64,000 nucleotides of DNA from Desulfovibrio desulfuricans (GCA_015062205.1 SUVB01000027.1:1-64000), one strand, 5' to 3'; numbered from the stretch's first letter, positions 29,923 to 47,162 are shown. Translations and numbers: made by a program. Notes: a model not told the origin generated them from the sequence alone.

Positions 29923-30798
29923 GTGCGCCTCAGAGACTATCTTGACGCGGCCGTCGCACGGCTGACAAAGGCGGGGGTGGACAGCCCCCGCCTTTCCGCT
30001 GCAATGCTGGCGCAGGAAACGCTGCGCCCCGCCGCGCCGGGCGCTGTGCAGGGTTCCGCCCGCCTCTTCTGCGTCATGGAGGCGCAGCGCGTTTTGACAG
30101 CCGAGGAGGAACAAAAGCTCGACGCGCTGACGGCCCGACGCGCACAGGGCTGCCCCGTGGCGCATCTCACCGGACACAGGGAATTTTACGGGCGCGTTTT
30201 CCATGTCACGCGGCACACCCTGATCCCCCGGCCGGAGACGGAACTGCTGGTGGACAGCGCGCTGGAGCTCCTGCCGCCGACACCCCTGCGTTTTGCGGAT
30301 CTGGGCGCAGGCACGGGCTGCATCGGCCTGACGCTCGCCGCAGAGCGCCCAGGCTGGCGCGGCGTGCTGCTGGACATCAGCGCCGACGCTCTGGCCGTCG
30401 CGGCCGCCAATGGCGCGCAACACAGGCTGCAAGAGCGCGTCGCCCTGCTGCGCGGCGACATGACGCGGCCGCCGCTGCACCCCGGCTCGCTGGACCTTCT
30501 GGTCGCCAATCCTCCCTATATTGCCGAAGCCGAGCGGGAAAGCGTCATGGACGAAGTGCTGGACTGGGAGCCGCATGAAGCGCTTTTTTCCGAAAATAAC
30601 GGGCTGCGCCATCTGGAAGCGGCCATCCGCGCCGCGGCAGCGGCATTGCGGCCCGGCGGCCGCGTGCTGCTGGAGCACGGCGCAACGCAGGGCCGGGCCG
30701 TGCGGGAACTGCTGCGGGAGGCAGATTTTGCAAACGTGGAAACCCGTCATGATTTATGCGGGTTGGAGCGTTGCACCACTGCCCAAAAACGGCTATGA
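29923..30798 (+). CDS. prmC: Release factor glutamine methyltransferase
   Basis: A 291-residue S-adenosylmethionine enzyme that methylates the GGQ glutamine of release factors RF1/RF2. The helical N-terminal domain (LDAAVARLTKAGVDSPRLSA, VAHLTGHREFYGR) precedes the methyltransferase fold (ADLGAGTGCIGLTLA, NPPYIAE). It starts at GTG 29923, three bases after lon. The end reads LCGLERCTTAQKR. Confidence 0.95.
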   Translation: MRLRDYLDAAVARLTKAGVDSPRLSAAMLAQETLRPAAPGAVQGSARLFCVMEAQRVLTAEEEQKLDALTARRAQGCPVAHLTGHREFYGRVFHVTRHTLIPRPETELLVDSALELLPPTPLRFADLGAGTGCIGLTLAAERPGWRGVLLDISADALAVAAANGAQHRLQERVALLRGDMTRPPLHPGSLDLLVANPPYIAEAERESVMDEVLDWEPHEALFSENNGLRHLEAAIRAAAAALRPGGRVLLEHGATQGRAVRELLREADFANVETRHDLCGLERCTTAQKRL

Positions 30799-30889
30799 TG
30801 CAAAAACGGGGCATTATCTGGGCGTCGCCCCGTTTATGCGGCGAAAATCCGACATGACGGAAAAAAACGCGACAACATGCATTTTCTGC

Positions 30890-30918
30890 TTGCCAAACAG
30901 AATGAAAACGGCTAATAA
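30890..30918 (+). promoter_or_regulatory. Promoter of the tRNA-Thr/Tyr/Gly-tuf operon
   Basis: TTGCCA (30890-30895) and TAATAA (30913-30918) are separated by 17 bases; the tRNA-Thr gene starts 11 bases later after a GC-rich stretch of the kind seen at stringently controlled promoters. An ACGGCT-AATA-AGCCGT inverted repeat overlaps the -10. Confidence 0.7.
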
Positions 30919-30929
30919 GCCGTCTTGCC

Positions 30930-31005
30930 GCTGGCGTAGCTCAACTGGCAGAGCAGCTGATTTGTAATCAGCAGGTTGCGGGTTCGAGTCCCATCGCCAG
31001 CTCCA
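30930..31005 (+). tRNA. tRNA-Thr(TGT)
   Basis: 76 bases with acceptor GCTGGCG/CGCCAGC, anticodon stem GCTGA/TCAGC with loop TTTGTAA (anticodon TGT), T arm with GGTTCGAGTC and encoded CCA. Confidence 0.97.
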
Positions 31006-31051
31006 CAAAAAGCTGAACAGGAGCCGTGAACCGGCTCTTGCGGCAAAGCGT

Positions 31052-31137
31052 GGAGGGGTTCCCGAGTGGCCAAAGGGAACAGACTGTAAATCTGTCGTCG
31101 TAAGACTTCGGTGGTTCAAATCCACCCCCCTCCACCA
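31052..31137 (+). tRNA. tRNA-Tyr(GTA)
   Basis: 86 bases with acceptor GGAGGGG/CCCCTCC, anticodon loop CTGTAAA (GTA), a long class II variable arm (GTCGTAAGAC region), T arm GGTTCAAATCC and encoded CCA. Confidence 0.97.
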
Positions 31138-31237
31138 CCACTCATTCCGTCATCCCGGGTTGTTGACGGCGGGTGGCCGGCTTACAAAACTGCCTTGGCT
31201 GTAGGAGACAGGATTCTGTCGGGAACTACGGTAACGT

Positions 31238-31313
31238 GCGGGAATAGCTCAACGGCTAGAGCATCAGCCTTCCAAGCTGAGGGTTGCGGGTTCGAATCCC
31301 GTTTCCCGCTCCA
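31238..31313 (+). tRNA. tRNA-Gly(TCC)
   Basis: 76 bases with acceptor GCGGGAA/TTCCCGC, anticodon loop TTCCAAG (TCC), T arm GGTTCGAATCC and encoded CCA. Third of the tRNA-Thr-Tyr-Gly-tuf arrangement common in bacteria. Confidence 0.97.
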
Positions 31314-31512
31314 CATCCTGCCTGAACCGTCTCTCCATTTCCTGCATGCCAATGCACGTTCCCTGGTGTCCAGGGATTTTATGCGGACAGCGGACCATTT
31401 GGCGCTTCATCCCACTGCCGCAGTCGTTACGCGAGGGCGTTGCAGCGAAAACGCGCATCGATTTTTGTAACGTTAGTAAAACGCAAACATTTTTTCTCCA
31501 GGGAGACGTACA

Positions 31513-32706
31513 ATGGGCAAGGAAAAATACGAACGCAAAAAGCCCCACGTAAACATCGGCACCATCGGCCACATCGACCACGGCAAGACCACCCTGACCG
31601 CCGCCATCACCAAGATTGCCGGCCTCAAGGGCGAGGGCCAGTTCATTTCGTATGACGAAATCGACAAGGCTCCCGAAGAAAAGGAACGCGGCATCACCAT
31701 CTCCACCGCGCATGTGGAATACGAGACCGACAAGCGCCACTATGCCCACGTCGACTGCCCCGGCCACGCTGACTACATCAAAAACATGATCACCGGCGCC
31801 GCGCAGATGGACGGCGGCATCTTGGTGGTGGCCGCCACTGACGGCCCCATGCCCCAGACCCGTGAGCACATCCTGCTCGCCCGTCAGGTGGGCGTGCCCC
31901 AGCTCGTGGTCTTCCTGAACAAGTGCGACCTGGTGGACGACGAGGAGTTGCTGGAACTCGTGGAGTTGGAAGTGCGCGAACTGCTCTCCAGCTACGACTT
32001 CCCCGGCGACGAGGTGCCGGTCATCCGCGGTTCCGCCCTCAAGGCGCTGGAATGCGACAACCCCGACGCTCCCGAAGCCAAGTGCATTGCCGAGTTGCTC
32101 AAGGCCTGCGACGAGTTCATCCCCGATCCGCAGCGCGACATTGACAAGCCTTTCCTGATGCCCATCGAAGACGTGTTTTCCATTTCCGGCCGCGGCACTG
32201 TGGTGACCGGTCGTGTGGAGCGCGGCATCATCAAGGTCGGCGACGAAGTGGAAATCGTGGGCATCAAACCCACCCAGAAGACCACCTGCACCGGCGTGGA
32301 AATGTTCCGCAAGCTGCTTGACCAGGGCCAGGCCGGCGACAACATCGGCGTGCTGCTGCGCGGCACCAAGCGCGACGAAGTGGAACGCGGCCAGGTGCTC
32401 GCGGCTCCCAAGACCATCACGCCTCACAAGAAGTTCAAGGCGGAAGTGTACGTCCTCTCCAAGGAAGAAGGCGGTCGTCACACGCCCTTCTTCTCCGGCT
32501 ACCGTCCGCAGTTCTACTTCCGCACCACAGACATCACCGGCGTCATCAATCTGCCTGAAGGCGTGGAAATGGTCATGCCCGGCGACAACAGCCAGTTCAT
32601 CGTCGAACTCATCGCGCCCATCGCCATGGAAGCCGGTCTGCGCTTCGCCATCCGTGAAGGCGGCCGCACCGTGGGTTCCGGCGTGGTGACCGAAATCATC
32701 GAGTAG
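31513..32706 (+). CDS. tuf: Translation elongation factor Tu
   Basis: A 397-residue GTPase that delivers aminoacyl-tRNA to the ribosome. G1 is [10 protein letters not shown], then [35 protein letters not shown] and a C-terminal barrel ending [14 protein letters not shown]. The ATG follows a CAGGGAGACG ribosome site. It sits between tRNA-Gly and rpmG, as in many proteobacteria, with a ~200-base leader that shows no other gene. Confidence 0.99.
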   Translation: MGKEKYERKKPHVNIGTIGHIDHGKTTLTAAITKIAGLKGEGQFISYDEIDKAPEEKERGITISTAHVEYETDKRHYAHVDCPGHADYIKNMITGAAQMDGGILVVAATDGPMPQTREHILLARQVGVPQLVVFLNKCDLVDDEELLELVELEVRELLSSYDFPGDEVPVIRGSALKALECDNPDAPEAKCIAELLKACDEFIPDPQRDIDKPFLMPIEDVFSISGRGTVVTGRVERGIIKVGDEVEIVGIKPTQKTTCTGVEMFRKLLDQGQAGDNIGVLLRGTKRDEVERGQVLAAPKTITPHKKFKAEVYVLSKEEGGRHTPFFSGYRPQFYFRTTDITGVINLPEGVEMVMPGDNSQFIVELIAPIAMEAGLRFAIREGGRTVGSGVVTEIIE

Positions 32707-32709
32707 CGT

Positions 32710-32859
32710 ATGCGAGTCAATATCATTCTGGCCTGCACCGAGTGCAAACGCCGTAACTACAGCACCCGGAAGAACAAGAAGAACACCACCGGGCGGCTGG
32801 AAATCAAAAAGTATTGCCCCTGGGACAAGAAGCACACGTTGCATCGCGAAACCAGGTAA
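32710..32859 (+). CDS. rpmG: 50S ribosomal protein L33
   Basis: A 49-residue basic protein ([20 protein letters not shown], then [20 protein letters not shown]) starting three bases after tuf. It has the first CxxC and one further Cys (YCPWD), but the fourth zinc ligand of the usual CPxC is Asp, so it is intermediate between zinc-binding and zinc-free L33 types. Followed by tRNA-Trp and secE. Confidence 0.97.
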   Translation: MRVNIILACTECKRRNYSTRKNKKNTTGRLEIKKYCPWDKKHTLHRETR

Positions 32860-32901
32860 CAACATTCCGCCGGGGGGCGCACCGCCCCCCGGACGGCGCG
32901 C

Positions 32902-32978
32902 AGGGCAGTAGCTCTAACGGCTAGAGCGGCGGTCTCCAAAACCGCAAGTTGGGGGTTCGAATCCCTCCTGCCCTGCCA
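32902..32978 (+). tRNA. tRNA-Trp(CCA)
   Basis: 77 bases with acceptor AGGGCAG/CTGCCCT, anticodon stem GCGGT/ACCGC with loop CTCCAAA (CCA), T arm GGTTCGAATCC and encoded CCA. The usual neighbour between rpmG and secE. Confidence 0.97.
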
Positions 32979-33000
32979 TTTTTTATCTCCGGACTTCACC

Positions 33001-33240
33001 ATGGCAAAAAAACAAGCTCAACCTGCCGACCTCAAGGCGGAAAATGCGCCCAATCCCATCACGCGCTTCATGCGCTATGTGGAGGATTCACGGGCCGAAC
33101 TGCGCAAGGTCACCTGGCCCACGCTGCAGGAAACGCGCAAAGCCACACTGGCCGTGCTGGGCTTCGTAGCCGTGATGGCTGTCATTCTGGGGCTGGTGGA
33201 CTTCGGTCTGTCTACCCTGATCAAGTCCATACTGTCCTGA
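33001..33240 (+). CDS. secE: Preprotein translocase subunit SecE
   Basis: A 79-residue single-span SecE: a cytoplasmic amphipathic part (ITRFMRYVEDSRAELRKVTW, PTLQETRKATL) and one transmembrane helix (AVLGFVAVMAVILGLVDFGL). It forms SecYEG with SecY and SecG. ATG 33001 follows the tRNA closely; nusG begins eight bases after its stop. Confidence 0.97.
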   Translation: MAKKQAQPADLKAENAPNPITRFMRYVEDSRAELRKVTWPTLQETRKATLAVLGFVAVMAVILGLVDFGLSTLIKSILS

Positions 33241-33248
33241 AGGCCGCT

Positions 33249-33824
33249 ATGAACAACGACCCTGTTATCGACGAAACTTCCGAGCTCTCCAAGAAGGCTC
33301 GTTGGTATATCGTACACACCTACTCCGGTTTCGAGCAGCGTGTGCAGAAGACCATCAACGAGTTGCGCCGCACCGGGCAGGATCAGGGGCTTATCGAGGA
33401 AGTCGTGGTCCCCACGGAAAAGGTTATCGAACCCACCAAGGGCGGACAGCAGCGCACCACGACGCGCAAGTTTTACCCCGGCTATGTCATGGTGCGCATG
33501 ATCATGACGGACCTTTCATGGCATCTGGTGCAGAACATCTCCAAGGTCACGGGTTTCGTGGGCGGCAAGAACCGCCCCACGCCCATGCGTGAAAGCGAAG
33601 CTCAGCGCATTCTGGCGCTGATGGAAACCCGCCAAGAAACGCCGCGGCCCAAGTTCAATTTTGATCGCGGCGACGAGGTGCGCGTCATTGAAGGCCCGTT
33701 CGGCGGTTTCAACGGCGTGGTGGAAGACGTCAACTACGACAAGGGGAAGCTGCGCGTTTCCGTTTCCATCTTTGGCCGCCAGACGCCGGTGGAACTGGAC
33801 TTCGTACAGGTAACCAAAGGTTAA
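33249..33824 (+). CDS. nusG: Transcription termination/antitermination factor NusG
   Basis: A 191-residue protein with the NGN domain (ARWYIVHTYSGFEQRVQKTI, KFYPGYVMVRMIM, VTGFVGGKNRPTPM) and the KOW domain (DEVRVIEGPFGGFNGVVEDV). It binds RNA polymerase and links to Rho and S10. ATG 33249 was chosen over a long upstream frame because the family N-terminus starts just after it. Confidence 0.98.
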   Translation: MNNDPVIDETSELSKKARWYIVHTYSGFEQRVQKTINELRRTGQDQGLIEEVVVPTEKVIEPTKGGQQRTTTRKFYPGYVMVRMIMTDLSWHLVQNISKVTGFVGGKNRPTPMRESEAQRILALMETRQETPRPKFNFDRGDEVRVIEGPFGGFNGVVEDVNYDKGKLRVSVSIFGRQTPVELDFVQVTKG

Positions 33825-33883
33825 TGACACCGCGCCGCAGGGTTGCTCCCTGCGCACGTGGGCAGCGATGAAGGATAACGCAC

Positions 33884-34306
33884 ATGGCCAAGAAAGAAGT
33901 TGCCAAGATTAAACTGCAGATTCCCGCGGGCGCGGCCAACCCTTCTCCGCCGGTGGGCCCGGCCCTGGGTCAGCACGGCCTGAACATCATGGGCTTCTGC
34001 AAGGAATTCAATGCCCGTACCCAGGATCAGAAGGGAATGATCATTCCCGTGGTCATCACGGTGTACGCTGACCGTTCCTTCACCTTCATCACCAAGACCC
34101 CTCCGGCCGCGGTGCTGATCATGAAGGCTGCGAAGATTGAAAAAGGCTCCGGCGAGCCCAACCGCAACAAGGTCGGCAGCCTGACCATGGCGCAGGTTGA
34201 AGAAATCGCCAAGATCAAACTGCCCGATCTGAACGCCGCCACAGTGGAAGCTGCGGTGAAGTCCATTGCCGGCACCGCCCGCAGCATGGGCATTGACGTT
34301 AAGTAA
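33884..34306 (+). CDS. rplK: 50S ribosomal protein L11
   Basis: A 140-residue stalk-base protein with [40 protein letters not shown] and the C-terminal rRNA-binding [13 protein letters not shown]. It binds 23S rRNA at the GTPase centre. GAAGGATAACGC precedes the ATG. Separated from rplA by 152 bases, where I see no gene. Confidence 0.99.
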   Translation: MAKKEVAKIKLQIPAGAANPSPPVGPALGQHGLNIMGFCKEFNARTQDQKGMIIPVVITVYADRSFTFITKTPPAAVLIMKAAKIEKGSGEPNRNKVGSLTMAQVEEIAKIKLPDLNAATVEAAVKSIAGTARSMGIDVK

Positions 34307-34458
34307 GCCCGCAGCAGCGCCGCATGCTTCGGCATTTCCCTGCTTCGGCTTGCGCCGCCGAAGGGCGTTCCCTTCCGGCGTATCGTTGAAATCAATTGTA
34401 CTGCCGCCTCCGCACATGACGGAGTTCGGCAGGAGATGCCAAACGAAAGGATCCTCAC

Positions 34459-35166
34459 ATGCCCAAACATGGCAAAAATTTTCGCAAGGCGCTGGAAGGC
34501 AACAACCTTCAGGAGCGCTTCAGCATTGAAGACGCCGTGAGCAAATCGCTGGCCGCCGCGTTCGCCAAATTTGACGAGACGGTCGATGTGGCCATTCGCC
34601 TCGGCGTTGACCCCAAATATTCCGACCAGATGGTGCGCGGCGCCGTCACCCTGCCCCACGGGCTGGGCAAGACCGTGCGCGTGGTGGTGTTCTGTAAGGG
34701 CGAAAAGCAGGCTGAGGCCAAGGACGCCGGCGCCGATTTTGTGGGCGCGGAAGATCTGGTGGCCAAGATCAAGGAAGGCTGGCTGGATTTTGACGCCGCT
34801 GTGGCCACCCCTGACGTTATGGCCCTTGTGGGCCAGATAGGCCGTCTGCTTGGTCCCCGCGGTCTCATGCCCAACGCCAAAACCGGCTCCGTCACCTTTG
34901 ACGTGGCCAAGGCCGTCAGCGAATTGAAGGCCGGCCGCGTTGACTTCAAGGTGGACAAGGCCGGTGTGCTGCACGCGCCCCTCGGCAAGGTCTCCTTCGG
35001 GCCCGAGAAGATTCTCGGCAACCTCAAGGCCCTGCTCGACACGGTCAATCGTCTGAAGCCCGCCGCCGCCAAGGGCGCGTACATGCTGTCCATGGCGGTG
35101 TCCACCACCATGGGCCCCGGCTTCAAGATCGACATGGCCAAGGTGAAAAATTTTCTTGAGGGCTAG
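34459..35166 (+). CDS. rplA: 50S ribosomal protein L1
   Basis: A 235-residue protein with [60 protein letters not shown] and a C-terminus [19 protein letters not shown]. In other bacteria L1 also represses its own operon by binding the leader. GAAAGGATCC precedes the ATG. Confidence 0.99.
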   Translation: MPKHGKNFRKALEGNNLQERFSIEDAVSKSLAAAFAKFDETVDVAIRLGVDPKYSDQMVRGAVTLPHGLGKTVRVVVFCKGEKQAEAKDAGADFVGAEDLVAKIKEGWLDFDAAVATPDVMALVGQIGRLLGPRGLMPNAKTGSVTFDVAKAVSELKAGRVDFKVDKAGVLHAPLGKVSFGPEKILGNLKALLDTVNRLKPAAAKGAYMLSMAVSTTMGPGFKIDMAKVKNFLEG

Positions 35167-35363
35167 GGGCGTTCCCCTTTTTGGGGGGATGTCCTGCCTT
35201 TCAAGGTTTCGGGCGGGCCTTTTTCGGGACCGTCCGCAAACTGTCTGAGGAAACGGAATTCGAGTCGAAGACGACAGGCGGGCCCGGCCCTTAATGTCCT
35301 GTCCAGACATCTTCTCTTTGGCTCGGCATTCCACCCGGCAACCCCGAACGTGAGAGGTATCAC
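35167..35363 (+). other. Leader between rplA and rplJ (presumed L10 leader)
   Basis: 197 bases without a gene. A short GGGG-CGTT-CCCC hairpin with T-run at 35166-35181 may end part of the rplKA transcript. The rest contains several G/C-rich complementary stretches, in the place where many bacteria carry the autoregulatory L10(L12)4-binding leader; I cannot confirm the kink-turn by eye. Confidence 0.4.
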
Positions 35364-35888
35364 GTGGACAGGTCTGGAAAAGCCGCAATCATTGAAGCCA
35401 TGAAGGCTCGCGCCGACAAGGCTTCCTTTGCGGTGATCACGGACTTCAAGGGCATGACGGTGGAAGAGCTGACGAACCTCCGTGTTGGCCTGCGCAAGGC
35501 CGGCGGCGAATACCACGTCGTCAAAAACACGTTGGCCCGCATCGCTCTGACCGGCGGCACGCACGACGTTATCAAGGACAAGTTCCATGAAAACTGCGGC
35601 GTGGCCTTTGGGTTCGACGACCCTGTGGCGGTGGCCAAGACGCTCAGTGATTTTGCCAGGCAAAGCAAGCTGTTTCAGCTGCGTTGCGCCAGCCTGGACG
35701 GCAAGCCCATGGCCGCCGACCAGATTGACGCTCTGGCCAAGCTGCCCGGCAGGGAGCAGCTCCTCGGCCAGATGCTCGGCACCATGAACGCCGTGCCCAC
35801 CAATTTTGTGTCGTTGTTCGCCAACATGCTGCGCGGCCTGCTGTATGCCCTCAAGGGCATTGAAGAGCAGAAGGCCAAGGCGGCATAA
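35364..35888 (+). CDS. rplJ: 50S ribosomal protein L10
   Basis: A 174-residue stalk protein with GTG start at 35364 (TGAGAGG upstream). The N-terminus ([40 protein letters not shown]) binds rRNA and the C-terminal helix ([15 protein letters not shown]) binds L7/L12 dimers. It is the usual translational repressor of rplJL. Confidence 0.98.
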   Translation: MDRSGKAAIIEAMKARADKASFAVITDFKGMTVEELTNLRVGLRKAGGEYHVVKNTLARIALTGGTHDVIKDKFHENCGVAFGFDDPVAVAKTLSDFARQSKLFQLRCASLDGKPMAADQIDALAKLPGREQLLGQMLGTMNAVPTNFVSLFANMLRGLLYALKGIEEQKAKAA

Positions 35889-35938
35889 CGGACAGCACTG
35901 CCAAAAATCAGCACTCAGCCAAAGATCAGGAGACTATC

Positions 35939-36328
35939 ATGGCCGTTACCAAAGAAGACGTTGTTGAATTCATCAGCAATATGACCGTCCTCGAACTCTC
36001 CGAGTTCATCAAGGAACTGGAAGACAAGTTCGGCGTTTCCGCCGCCGCCCCCGCCGCCGCTATGGTCATGGCCGCGCCGGCCGCCGGCGGCGCCGCCCCC
36101 GAGGCCGCCGAGGAAAAGACCGAGTTCGACGTTATCCTGAAGGAAGCCGGCGCCAACAAGATCGGCGTCATCAAGGTCGTGCGCGCCCTGACCACCCTGG
36201 GCCTCAAGGAAGCCAAGGAAAAGGTCGACGGCTGCCCCGCCACCCTGAAGGAAGGCGTTTCCAAGGAAGAGGCCGAGGAAGCCAAGAAGCAGCTCACCGA
36301 AGCCGGCGCCACCGTCGAAATCAAGTAA
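35939..36328 (+). CDS. rplL: 50S ribosomal protein L7/L12
   Basis: A 129-residue acidic protein with an N-terminal dimer domain, an Ala/Pro hinge ([18 protein letters not shown]) and the C-terminal factor-binding domain ([40 protein letters not shown]). GGAGACTATC precedes the ATG. An intrinsic terminator follows. Confidence 0.99.
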   Translation: MAVTKEDVVEFISNMTVLELSEFIKELEDKFGVSAAAPAAAMVMAAPAAGGAAPEAAEEKTEFDVILKEAGANKIGVIKVVRALTTLGLKEAKEKVDGCPATLKEGVSKEEAEEAKKQLTEAGATVEIK

Positions 36329-36352
36329 GCTCGGCCTACTGCGAGTACGGAA

Positions 36353-36379
36353 GCGGAGCCTTCGGGCTCCGCTTTTTTT
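36353..36379 (+). terminator. Intrinsic terminator after rplL
   Basis: GCGGAGCC-TTCG-GGCTCCGC stem (36353-36372) followed by seven T residues, 24 bases after the rplL stop. In operons of this kind it is usually leaky so that rpoBC is made at a lower level. Confidence 0.9.
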
Positions 36380-36599
36380 GTACGCGACGCTGCAACCACT
36401 CGAAGTTTCCGATATGCCTTGCACTCCGGTCGGTTCCGAAGTATACAGACAGGTTCCGGCCGCCAATTTTTTTACTTGTCAAGCAACAAAATTTCGGGTA
36501 AGAGTTCTCTTTCAATGGCTGGCGCTGGAGGCATTTCCCTGTTTTTCAACAACTTATCGAATACACATATCTTTTCAAGATAGCAACCGCAGGCCCACG

Positions 36600-36626
36600 C
36601 CCTGTTTCTGCAACAGGGATGGGTTT
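36600..36626 (+). terminator. Second terminator/attenuator upstream of rpoB
   Basis: CCCTGTT (36600-36606) pairs with AACAGGG (36612-36618) around TCTGC, then ATGGG and a T6 run. It lies about 140 bases upstream of rpoB. The rest of the 438-base rplL-rpoB gap holds no gene; A+T-rich stretches at 36470-36580 could hold an rpoB promoter. Confidence 0.65.
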
Positions 36627-36766
36627 TTTACGCCCTGTGTTCGTTAAGTTTTTGCCCCACGCCAGAGCGCTTTTCAGGGTGCAGTGACAGCAAGTTTTTT
36701 GCCCGCCGGCCGAACGGACCCCCAACGCCGCAGCCGGGGCGCAACCGCTACCTACCTGAGGTACCC

Positions 36767-40903
<4,137 letters not shown>

Positions 40904-40975
40904 CAGGCCCCCTTCTTCCGGCCCCGGACGCGCGTCAACGATTCCAACGAGTCTTTTACAGCAAGGTAACGATAT

Positions 40976-45145
<4,170 letters not shown>

Positions 45146-45174
45146 CGCCGGTGCCGTTTGCGCCGTTACGCGTA

Positions 45175-45207
45175 ACGCCCCGGAAGTTCACGCTTCCGGG
45201 GCGTTTT
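45175..45207 (+). terminator. Intrinsic terminator of rpoBC
   Basis: ACGCCCCGGAAG-TTCACG-CTTCCGGGGCGT, a 12-bp stem followed by TTTT, 30 bases after the rpoC stop. The following stretch to 45498 has no gene and only minor hairpins. Confidence 0.93.
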
Positions 45208-45498
45208 CTGCACGCCTTTTCCCGCACGCAGCTACCTGACGCTCTGCGCATGTGACCGCGACACAAGGGCAGACGCATCTGCGCCGGGCACGAAAATCTT
45301 TCCGGCCCGCGCCATGCAGCCTCCCCTCCGGCTGCACGCGGCACGCAGGCGCGCCGTGCTGCGCCTGCCGCGCAAGCATATCGCGGCTTGCATTCCCGGG
45401 CAGGCTGTATCATTCTCAATGTGCCGCGCGCAGGCGGCACTGTTCCGCATTCGCGGACGCAACCTTGACCGCGGGGCAAGCGGCGCGGGGCCATTGAC

Positions 45499-46053
45499 AT
45501 GAAAGACAAACAGGTACTGATTCTGGGCGTCGGCAATGAACTGCTGGCGGACGAGGGTTTCGGCGTCCGCGCGCTGGCATATCTTCAGGAACGCTATGTC
45601 TGGCCGACGCATGTGCGACTGGCGGACGGCGGAACGCAGGGCGCCATGCTCATGACCGAGCTGATGGATTGCGACCTGCTGGTGGTGCTGGATGTGGTCG
45701 ACGGGCCGGAAGCGCCGGGCACCTTTTATCTGCTGGAAGGCGACGGGCTGCGGCAAAGCTTGAGCTTCAAAAATTCCATGCACCAGCTTGACCTGCCGGA
45801 TACGCTGATTACCTGTCGCATGGCCGGGCATGCCGTGGAAGCCGTGGTGTTCGGCATGCAGCCTTTCGACATGCAGAGCACGCAGTACGGACTGACGCCG
45901 CAGGCGCAGCAGCGCCTGCCCCAGTTCTGCCGCAAGGTGGTGGAAACCCTTGGGAAACGTGGCATTGCCGATGCCGCGCCGCGATGCCGCGCCGAGCGGG
46001 GCGACATGTCCGCGCCCGCTCCGGCCGACGGCACGCCTGATAACGCGAGGTGA
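45499..46053 (+). CDS. [NiFe]-hydrogenase maturation endopeptidase (HyaD/HynD family)
   Basis: A 184-residue protease of the HybD/HyaD family, which clips the C-terminus of the hydrogenase large subunit after nickel insertion. ILGVGNELLADEGFGVRALA is the family start; likely nickel-sensing residues are E14, D65 or D68 (VVLDVVDG) and H95 (NSMHQLDLP). The last ~30 residues (AAPRCRAERGDMSAPAPADG) are a low-complexity extension. No hydrogenase structural genes lie in the window, which is unusual since it normally sits beside them. Confidence 0.9.
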   Translation: MKDKQVLILGVGNELLADEGFGVRALAYLQERYVWPTHVRLADGGTQGAMLMTELMDCDLLVVLDVVDGPEAPGTFYLLEGDGLRQSLSFKNSMHQLDLPDTLITCRMAGHAVEAVVFGMQPFDMQSTQYGLTPQAQQRLPQFCRKVVETLGKRGIADAAPRCRAERGDMSAPAPADGTPDNAR

Positions 46054-46056
46054 CGC

Positions 46057-46158
46057 ATGTGGACCGCACTGGCGCTGCTTGCAGCGCTGCTCGTCTTTGC
46101 GATCTTTGTCAACCGCACATTGCGCGGCACCCCCTTTGAAGGCCGCAAGTTCGGCTGA
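46057..46158 (+). CDS. 33-residue membrane microprotein
   Basis: A short frame starting three bases after the hydrogenase protease stop, with AGGTGA as ribosome site: MWTALALLAALLVFAIFVNR followed by TLRGTPFEGRKFG. It is one hydrophobic helix with a short basic tail. The tight spacing suggests it is cotranscribed with the protease gene. Function unknown; it could be missed by standard gene callers because of size. Confidence 0.5.
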   Translation: MWTALALLAALLVFAIFVNRTLRGTPFEGRKFG

Positions 46159-46297
46159 GGGGCAGGCTACCAGCCCCGGCGGGGCGGGAAGCAGACAAAG
46201 GCTAGGCTCACGGAAGACCCGTACAAAAATGGCGCGACGCCCCGCAGAGGCAAGAACTGACCGGGCGTCGCGCGTCGGACTGTATGGCGGCGCTGAG

Positions 46298-46420
46298 ATG
46301 AAGGTAGGCAACGACAAGTCCCTCCTCATCAAGGTCATCTCGCAGTGCCTGCCCTACATCGGCTATCCCCGCAGCCTCAACGTACTGCGCTGCGTCAACG
46401 AGGCCGCCAAAGGCATGTAG
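46298..46420 (+). pseudogene. C-terminal fragment of a carboxymuconolactone decarboxylase-family protein
   Basis: A 40-residue stretch (SLLIKVISQCLPYIGYPRSL, NVLRCVNEAAKGM) matches the end of the CMD/AhpD-like family. The catalytic cysteine part is missing. Upstream (46163-46297) there is no matching frame, but GCGCGACGCCC at 46232-46242 pairs with 46263-46273. The following ~50 codons (LMGSNERAQPGQVFVQMVVQ) look like a further gene remnant. This is a degraded locus. Confidence 0.6.
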
Positions 46421-46567
46421 AACTCTCCCCGTATCATCTCCGTTCAGTATTCCTGCGCGTCGCCCCTGCCGCGCCTCTCGCTGATGGGCTCCAATGAACG
46501 CGCGCAGCCGGGTCAAGTCTTCGTGCAGATGGTGGTGCAGCTTTGCATGCCCATCAGCAAGCTCTTA

Positions 46568-46618
46568 CTGCGGGAGCGCCCGCCGCCGGCTGCAAGGCCG
46601 GGGCGGGCGCTCCCGCAG
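46568..46618. terminator. Strong G+C hairpin between the CMD remnant and hsp20
   Basis: CTGCGGGAGCGCCCGCC (46568-46584) is the exact reverse complement of 46602-46618. It lies 20 bases past the hsp20 stop (minus strand) and lacks a T-run, so it may be a bidirectional or 3'-end stabilising structure. Confidence 0.6.
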
Positions 46619-46637
46619 GCAGAATGTCCCGGACAAA

Positions 46638-47129
46638 TTACGCCTTTTCGATGGTGATGACCTTTTCCTTGTTCCCGGCTTCAGCCAGACGCGGGATGGT
46701 CACGGTCAGCACGCCGTTCCTGTGCGCGGCGGAGATGGCGTCAATGTCGGCGTCCTCGGCCAGGCTCATGGCCCGGCGGAACGAACCGAACGAGCGCTCC
46801 ATGACGTGCTTTTCCTTGTCCTCTGTCTCGCACTTCTTTTCGCCGGAGATTTCCAGCATGCCGTCATGGACGGAGAGCTTCACGTCATCCGGCTCCACGC
46901 CGGGAACCTCGACCTTCAGGGTGTACGCCTTGTCGTCGCTGGTCAGGTCAACACGCGGCATGAGCGCGTCTTCCTTCCTGAAATTGCGGAAAAACTCCGA
47001 CGTCCACGGCGTGACCATGCCGTCAAAGAAGTTATTGAAGAAACGGTCTATGTCGCCGCGTACCGGCGCGTTGCGGAGCATGGCCTCGCGGGGAGCAAAC
47101 CAACGACTGGGAGTAAGCGTCGTGTTCAT
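46638..47129 (-). CDS. Small heat-shock protein (Hsp20/alpha-crystallin family)
   Basis: A 163-residue holdase chaperone. The alpha-crystallin domain covers the C-terminal ~100 residues (PRVDLTSDDKAYTLKVEVPG, VEPDDVKLSVHDGMLEISGE, MERSFGSFRRAMSLAEDADI, NGVLTVTIPRLAEAG). The N-terminal arm has FFNNFFDGM. ATG 47129 has AGGAGG upstream; an in-frame upstream ATG at 47240 lacks support. Stress induction is likely. Confidence 0.96.
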   Translation of the reverse strand: MNTTLTPSRWFAPREAMLRNAPVRGDIDRFFNNFFDGMVTPWTSEFFRNFRKEDALMPRVDLTSDDKAYTLKVEVPGVEPDDVKLSVHDGMLEISGEKKCETEDKEKHVMERSFGSFRRAMSLAEDADIDAISAAHRNGVLTVTIPRLAEAGNKEKVITIEKA

Positions 47130-47162
47130 ACCAAGCCTCCTGTGGAAATCTTGTTGAAAACA

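Noticed and set aside
36378-36647. 89-codon frame between rplL and rpoB
   Set aside because: Starts inside the terminator T-run and crosses the second hairpin; no ribosome site and no recognisable protein.
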